Positions 59,253 through 64,000 of a stretch of 64,000 nucleotides of DNA are shown here, one piece after another. The DNA comes from Rhypophila decipiens (lineage: Eukaryota; Ascomycota; Sordariomycetes; Sordariales; Naviculisporaceae), in the NCBI GenBank assembly GCA_033297075.1, contig MU858048.1, positions 496,001 through 560,000 on the forward strand. Reading direction: 5' to 3'. Both the position numbers and the translations under genes were made by a program. Position 1 is the stretch's first letter. Each line of letters starts with the position of its first letter. Under the pieces are notes generated by a model. That model was given only the letters and a program-made list of their open reading frames with translations. It was not told the origin of the DNA and searched no databases.

Positions 59253-60761
59253 GATTTTTTATGGTGGTCGGATCAATCATGATCGTGGCCATGTTGATGG
59301 CCGTCAACATTACTGCTATTCTCGTCACAAATTCTTGAAGAATGGGAGTTCAAGGTCAAGTCTTCTGGAGAATTGCGGGACATCGTTATGCTTTAGGTTG
59401 ATAGCAACGCCTACACAACAATTTATCACACATACCCCTTCACCCCCCTACCCCCCGCAGCGGCGTTATCTTAATTTTTGTTTTCAGGGACACCCGATGG
59501 AAGGAATGAGTGTCGGGGAAGGAGAGAAAGAGATCTGGTGCTTTGGTTGCCTAGAGGCTCTAGCCTGACGACGAGACGATGGGTGCTATGAGGGAAGCAC
59601 GTATGAAAAGAGATAATAGGGTCTGAATGGTAGCTTGATAGCTCCAACCCTATGGGTTAATATAGCAGGCGGTTAGTTTCCGCCACGCAAGAGGAAGCCA
59701 GGGAACGGCGCGTCGATTGCCTCGACGGGGCGACGGGTCAGGGCGATGATGACCGGGCGGAAATTGAGGCCGAACAGGAGCGGGATTGTCATTGCTAGTG
59801 CATGACTGTATACCCGGGAGAGCCCGTCGAGTTGCCTGTACTGTTTTGGGTATTTTGTCACTTCCAAGTGGAGATGACTGTCAAGAGTAGCCAAATTTGC
59901 AGAGCTTTTATGAACGGGACGCAGCGAGTGCTTGCCAAGCGGTTAGTAGCTCTTTGCATCAACAAGACAGATAATAAAATCAAGAACTCCCCAAAACCCT
60001 TTTTGGTGTGACGTGCTGTGATACCGGTATGTACTGGACGAAATTGGGCTGGAGTTTTGGGCTTGATGTCTTACAGAAAGTGACATGCCGCCCGTCTCAC
60101 AGTGTGCGGGGTTCGATGATGCGCATGTCAGCCATTGTCATGTGGTTCGCGAATCATCAACCCGTACGGGTTACGGATACAGACATCAAAACACTCATCA
60201 CATGTGGCACAGCCTTCTGATGCGGGTTGCATCGATTCAAGGAATATATATCTCGACAATGTATGGGTATAACACCAGCCCTTCTGCGATAGGTAGTAGA
60301 CCTCCCTCCTGCATCACTAACCACTTGGGTAAACATCGATGACTTGATACAGTACCAGCTGAGGTCACAGCCTCTTTCCATGCTTCAACCACCAACCACC
60401 AACCACCCCGCATTCATTCTCGCTCCCTTTCTGCGGCACAGAGGTCCATTTGCCTTTTTAAGAGTAGAACGGCACTTTTGCTAGGCAGACAATATTGAGT
60501 TGGCTATTGACTTTGTTATCCCATCTTTGTCATTTCGATTTGTTTCCGCTTGTAGTCACGATTGTTCTCATCTCAGTTTTGAATGGATGGTGCGTGACGC
60601 GAGTAGACAGTCAGTATCAAGGGCCTACTATCCGTACCTATCTGCAAGTCAACTATTAGCGAGCCGGCCGAGGCAACAATATCGATTGTTTGACTGGTAG
60701 CAGTTGAGCAAGGCACTAGTCTCCTGGTTTCGTCAGGCCCTGGCTAGAGCGCGAAGGCGAG
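59253..60761. other. Intergenic region
   Basis: The region lies between importin alpha and the GH78-like gene, both on the plus strand. Only simple repeats such as (CAAC)n near 60388-60412 are visible. Short frames on both strands have no recognisable features. Confidence 0.5.
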
Positions 60762-63700
60762 ATGGACCATGACAAGGAGGTCGGTAAGACCGGTGGTGGA
60801 GAGTCTAACAAGGCCGCTATGAAAGCCGATGACGAACGGGACTTGGAGATCGGCGGAGCGGAAACGACAGAACGGTCCGACGATACCAAGGAAACCATCA
60901 ATATCATCAGCAACATGGCAGAGACGGACATGAACAAGACTGAAACGGAAGAGACTAGTACAGAACCAAAGACACAACAACCGCTGATCAAAATCCCGCG
61001 ATCATTCTCAGCGTTCATGATAGGCTTTTGCTTCATTTTTTTCCTCCTCACTGCAAGAGATGGGTGTGACTTGTCTGGTAGTCATACCAACAAGAAACAC
61101 AACGTTGTGTGTACTGTTCTCCGTTTCGTTGTGGGGTCGAAGGAAGATAAGCATGGCCATCACTGCCAGCAAGAAAAGGTGCCGCCGAAGCTTTACGGTC
61201 CACCCTGGCATGGCGAATGGCAGAAATATATCAGAGCCCCGGAGGACAAATCGCATATTCTGCCCGAGAGGATCTATAAAGTCCGCGGGAATGTTTCAAC
61301 TTCTTCTTCAATTGGGAGTAGAAGTGTCCTTCCTGGTGATGACTTTGAGGAAGTTACTGGACAGGGACGAGGTGACGGGATCTTACTTGGCATGGGCGGG
61401 TCATTGACGGTCGCGTTCAAAGAGAATGTCGGCGGGCGGATATGCCTCGACATTGACTCCATCGGAGCAGGCAGTGAGAAGGAAGGAGTAGTCACTGTTA
61501 CGCTTGGCTACTCCGAGAGTCCGTGGTATGCGGGCCCTATCCCGGATGCCACTGGCGATCGTCAAGACAGGGACTTACCTCTACGCCTAAAGCTAAAAGG
61601 AGGGAAAACAGGCAAGGTCTGTGTAGGCAAGGATTTTGTAAGAGGGTCATTCAAGTACTTCACCATCTCAGTCCCTGTCTCATGGGCGGCGCTCGGAGAA
61701 GAAGAAAAATTGCAAACAAGACAAGACAGACACTGGCTACGAATAAAGTCCCTCTGGACCGTCCTAACCTCCTACCCCGACGAAAAATACGGCCAAAATT
61801 ACACGGGCTACTTCCACAGCTCCAACGACCTCCTCAACAGAATCTGGTACTCGGGCACATGGACGCTCCAACTCTCCACCATCGATCCCAAGGAAGGCTC
61901 CTCTCTAATCGACTACAACCGTCAAATAGACCACAACAACTCCCCCCAAGGATCCTGGTACTCCAACTTTACCATATCAAACGGGACATCCGTCACCACA
62001 GACGGGGCAAAGCGTGATCGCATGGTTTGGCCGGGGGACATGTTCATCGCCATCCCCGGCATTGCTGTCTCAACAAACGATATGCCCTCCGTGCGCAACG
62101 CCCTCGACGTGTTGTACAACTTTCAGTACGAAGACGGGTCCCTCCCTTATGCGGGGCCGCCGATGGGATATCACCGTGAATTCAGCGATACCTACCATTT
62201 ACACACCCTCCTGGGGACATACAATTACGTCCTCTACTCGGGTGACCTTAAATACCTGCGCTCGAAATGGAATGCCTATCAGAGAGCTCTAAGCGTTAGC
62301 ATCGCAAAAGTCGATTCCATGGGCCTGTTACACGTCTCGTCCGTGTCGGATTGGCTTAGGCCAGGCCTAACAGGACACAACGTGGAAGCAAGCGCAATCT
62401 TGCATACGACCCTCGCAAAAAGCATCGTCTTGGCAAACTGGCTTTTGGACGACGACGACGCAGATGAGACTGAGATTTTTGCTATGTTCCGCAATGAATA
62501 CTTGATAGATTCCTGGCGAAAAGTCCAAAAGGATATTGAAAAAGGTCTAGCGAGGTTGTATTGTCCTTCTACGGGGTTATTCTCTGATAACATTGGACAA
62601 CGGTCTTGTAAAGGGGCATATCACGTTGATCCGCAGGATGGGAATTCCTGGGTGTTGATCAGCGGGTTGGATCTCTCTGAATCGAACTTGCCTTTTACGG
62701 ATCCGAAATCTGAGGAGCGGGAATCGAATCCCCTGCCGGAAGGCGTCCCTTCTGCGCAGAATATCTCGGACAATTTGGTAAAAAGATGGACCAAGTTTGG
62801 CGCGCCCGCTCCAGAATTTCCGAATGTTATATCGCCTTTTGCTTCGGGGTTTGAATTACTTGCTCATGCAGCAAGTGGGAATATCTCAGCGGCGGTGGAA
62901 CTCATGCTGCTGGAATGGGGATACCTGCTTGACGGGCCGGGGTTCACAAATAGTACCCTGGCAGAAGGGTTCAGAGTGGATGGCCATATGCAATATCCCG
63001 CTTATCCTTCTGCGGCGAGGAATTCCCATGCGCACGGGTGGTCTAGCGGTCCTACTTCGGTGCTGATTAGTAGTGTTGTGGGCATTCAGGTCACGAAATA
63101 TGGCGGGTCGGAATTGGTGGTGAATCCACGGTTGCCTGGTTGGTTATCGTTTGTGAGGGGCGGGTTTGAGCTTGCGGATGGGTGGGTTGAGATTTTGGTT
63201 TGGCGGGTAAAGGAATGGGTCGTCCATCCTTCTCTTGATTCTGAGGATGTTGAGGGGGTCGGGGAGCAGTATGGGAATAAAGATAAAGGACAGAAACCCC
63301 TTCTTATGGCTAGAAGGAGCGGTAAAACTGGAGTCAGGAACTCAAAGGGCCAGAAGATGAAAAAGACGGACGGAACGGGGATCATCGTCACGGTTACGAT
63401 TCCGAAGCAAACTGTCGACGGGGTCATTCAGTTCGGCGGGTTATTCAAGGATCTGTGGGAGGATGAATTGCGAAAGGGACATCGGGTTGTTCCTGGCTAC
63501 TGGAGTGAGGATGTTTTTGACAGGTTGTACGATGAGCTACACCTTGAAATCATCTCGGAGTTTGGATTTCCCGGATCACACAAACGGAAGGTGAGTAGAG
63601 GGTCTGCGACTTGGTGGTTACGATGGGCGAGAGAAGAGGTTGGTGAGGAAAGTGAAGGTCAACGTGGGAGGTTTATGGAAAGGCGGTTTCATGATGCCGA

Positions 63701-64000
63701 GACTGGAAAGTTATATCGAGCTTGGCCGGAGATCGTACCTTTGCCAGGCGCGCCAAAGGTCCAGACTCCAGCGGGGGTAGTATATACACCCGAGCCAGAG
63801 GAAGATTTATTCAGGCTACCGGTCGAGGTTGATTACTACAAAGCAGCAACAAAAGGGGGCGAGCACGGGTTCGGACCATTCATGGAAACAGGTAAATTCT
63901 TGAAAGGGTGGTGTGAGTCCCAGAACTTTGTTTTGAAGTTCGACGAGGATTATGTACCGCTTGAGATGGACAATACCCGTCCACCCGGGGTGGTCGATTG
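60762..64000 (+). CDS. GH78-like six-hairpin glycosidase with N-terminal membrane anchor, cut by window end
   Basis: An uninterrupted frame of 1079 codons runs from the ATG at 60762 off the window. Residues 1-79 are acidic and polar; a short hydrophobic segment at 81-98 (SFSAFMIGFCFIFFLLTA) suggests a type II membrane anchor rather than a cleaved signal peptide. From about 340 to 890 the sequence resembles fungal alpha-L-rhamnosidase-type (GH78) proteins with an (alpha/alpha)6 barrel: GYFHSSNDLLNRIWYSGTWT, KRDRMVWPGDMFIA, YEDGSLPYAGPP and VSDWLRPGL. A beta-rich C-terminal part (WLSFVRGGF) follows. Substrate and catalytic acid are not assigned. From about residue 940 onward the frame stays open with unrecognised sequence (DAETGKLYRAWPEI, then YTPEPEEDLFRLPV). 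A consensus donor, AAG then GTGAGT, occurs at 63591; a hidden intron is possible. Confidence 0.75.
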   Translation, partial: MDHDKEVGKTGGGESNKAAMKADDERDLEIGGAETTERSDDTKETINIISNMAETDMNKTETEETSTEPKTQQPLIKIPRSFSAFMIGFCFIFFLLTARDGCDLSGSHTNKKHNVVCTVLRFVVGSKEDKHGHHCQQEKVPPKLYGPPWHGEWQKYIRAPEDKSHILPERIYKVRGNVSTSSSIGSRSVLPGDDFEEVTGQGRGDGILLGMGGSLTVAFKENVGGRICLDIDSIGAGSEKEGVVTVTLGYSESPWYAGPIPDATGDRQDRDLPLRLKLKGGKTGKVCVGKDFVRGSFKYFTISVPVSWAALGEEEKLQTRQDRHWLRIKSLWTVLTSYPDEKYGQNYTGYFHSSNDLLNRIWYSGTWTLQLSTIDPKEGSSLIDYNRQIDHNNSPQGSWYSNFTISNGTSVTTDGAKRDRMVWPGDMFIAIPGIAVSTNDMPSVRNALDVLYNFQYEDGSLPYAGPPMGYHREFSDTYHLHTLLGTYNYVLYSGDLKYLRSKWNAYQRALSVSIAKVDSMGLLHVSSVSDWLRPGLTGHNVEASAILHTTLAKSIVLANWLLDDDDADETEIFAMFRNEYLIDSWRKVQKDIEKGLARLYCPSTGLFSDNIGQRSCKGAYHVDPQDGNSWVLISGLDLSESNLPFTDPKSEERESNPLPEGVPSAQNISDNLVKRWTKFGAPAPEFPNVISPFASGFELLAHAASGNISAAVELMLLEWGYLLDGPGFTNSTLAEGFRVDGHMQYPAYPSAARNSHAHGWSSGPTSVLISSVVGIQVTKYGGSELVVNPRLPGWLSFVRGGFELADGWVEILVWRVKEWVVHPSLDSEDVEGVGEQYGNKDKGQKPLLMARRSGKTGVRNSKGQKMKKTDGTGIIVTVTIPKQTVDGVIQFGGLFKDLWEDELRKGHRVVPGYWSEDVFDRLYDELHLEIISEFGFPGSHKRKVSRGSATWWLRWAREEVGEESEGQRGRFMERRFHDAETGKLYRAWPEIVPLPGAPKVQTPAGVVYTPEPEEDLFRLPVEVDYYKAATKGGEHGFGPFMETGKFLKGWCESQNFVLKFDEDYVPLEMDNTRPPGVVD

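Overview
The window is nuclear DNA of a filamentous ascomycete (Pezizomycotina). The evidence is short GT-AG introns of 57 to about 250 bases, several with a clear CTAAC branch point, intron-rich housekeeping genes with fungal orthologues, a Zn2Cys6 regulator, a fungal urease accessory gene and compact intergenic spacing broken by repeat-rich gaps. I could not assign a genus. Gene models below were built by joining open frames across splice sites by eye; exon coordinates are in each entry.

Layout, left to right. 943-6989: the mitochondrial fusion GTPase MGM1 (minus) and the glutathione-degrading amidotransferase DUG3 (plus). 6990-12147: a repeat-rich block in which a medium-chain dehydrogenase/reductase with an acidic, disordered tail (minus) lies between two copies of one minisatellite-bearing repeat family. 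12149-20042: an F-box-like/DUF7730-type protein (minus), a cystinosin-like PQ-loop transporter (plus), tRNA-Gly(GCC), a tiny three-exon gene (minus) and the mitochondrial aspartate/glutamate carrier AGC1 (minus). 20043-25785: a MITE-like element, a CWC24-like splicing-factor gene with two disablements (plus) and a doubtful hypothetical gene (minus). 25786-27994: a B-type cyclin (minus). 27995-35589: a 7.6 kb stretch in which I recognise no gene, holding a clear MITE with TA target duplication. 35590-37525: a Zn2Cys6 regulator (plus). 37526-44109: mostly non-coding, then a transporter remnant, a possible tRNA-derived retroelement fragment and a salicylate-hydroxylase-type FAD monooxygenase (minus). 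45019-59252: a dense housekeeping block with RPC4 of RNA polymerase III (minus), urease accessory UreD (plus), cohesin SCC3 (plus), a second identical tRNA-Gly (minus), the telomere protein POT1 (minus) and importin alpha (plus). 60762 to the end: a membrane-anchored GH78-like protein cut by the window edge.

The genes do not form one pathway. Recognisable themes are chromosome maintenance and cell cycle (POT1, SCC3, cyclin B, importin alpha), mitochondrial function (MGM1, AGC1) and nitrogen/thiol metabolism (DUG3, UreD, cystinosin). The most unusual content is in the accessory stretches: the paired minisatellite/terminal-inverted-repeat elements, two MITE-like elements, the doubly broken CWC24-like gene, the overlooked small gene, and the decayed transporter beside the monooxygenase. 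I saw no CRISPR array, no secondary-metabolite core enzyme and no intact transposase.
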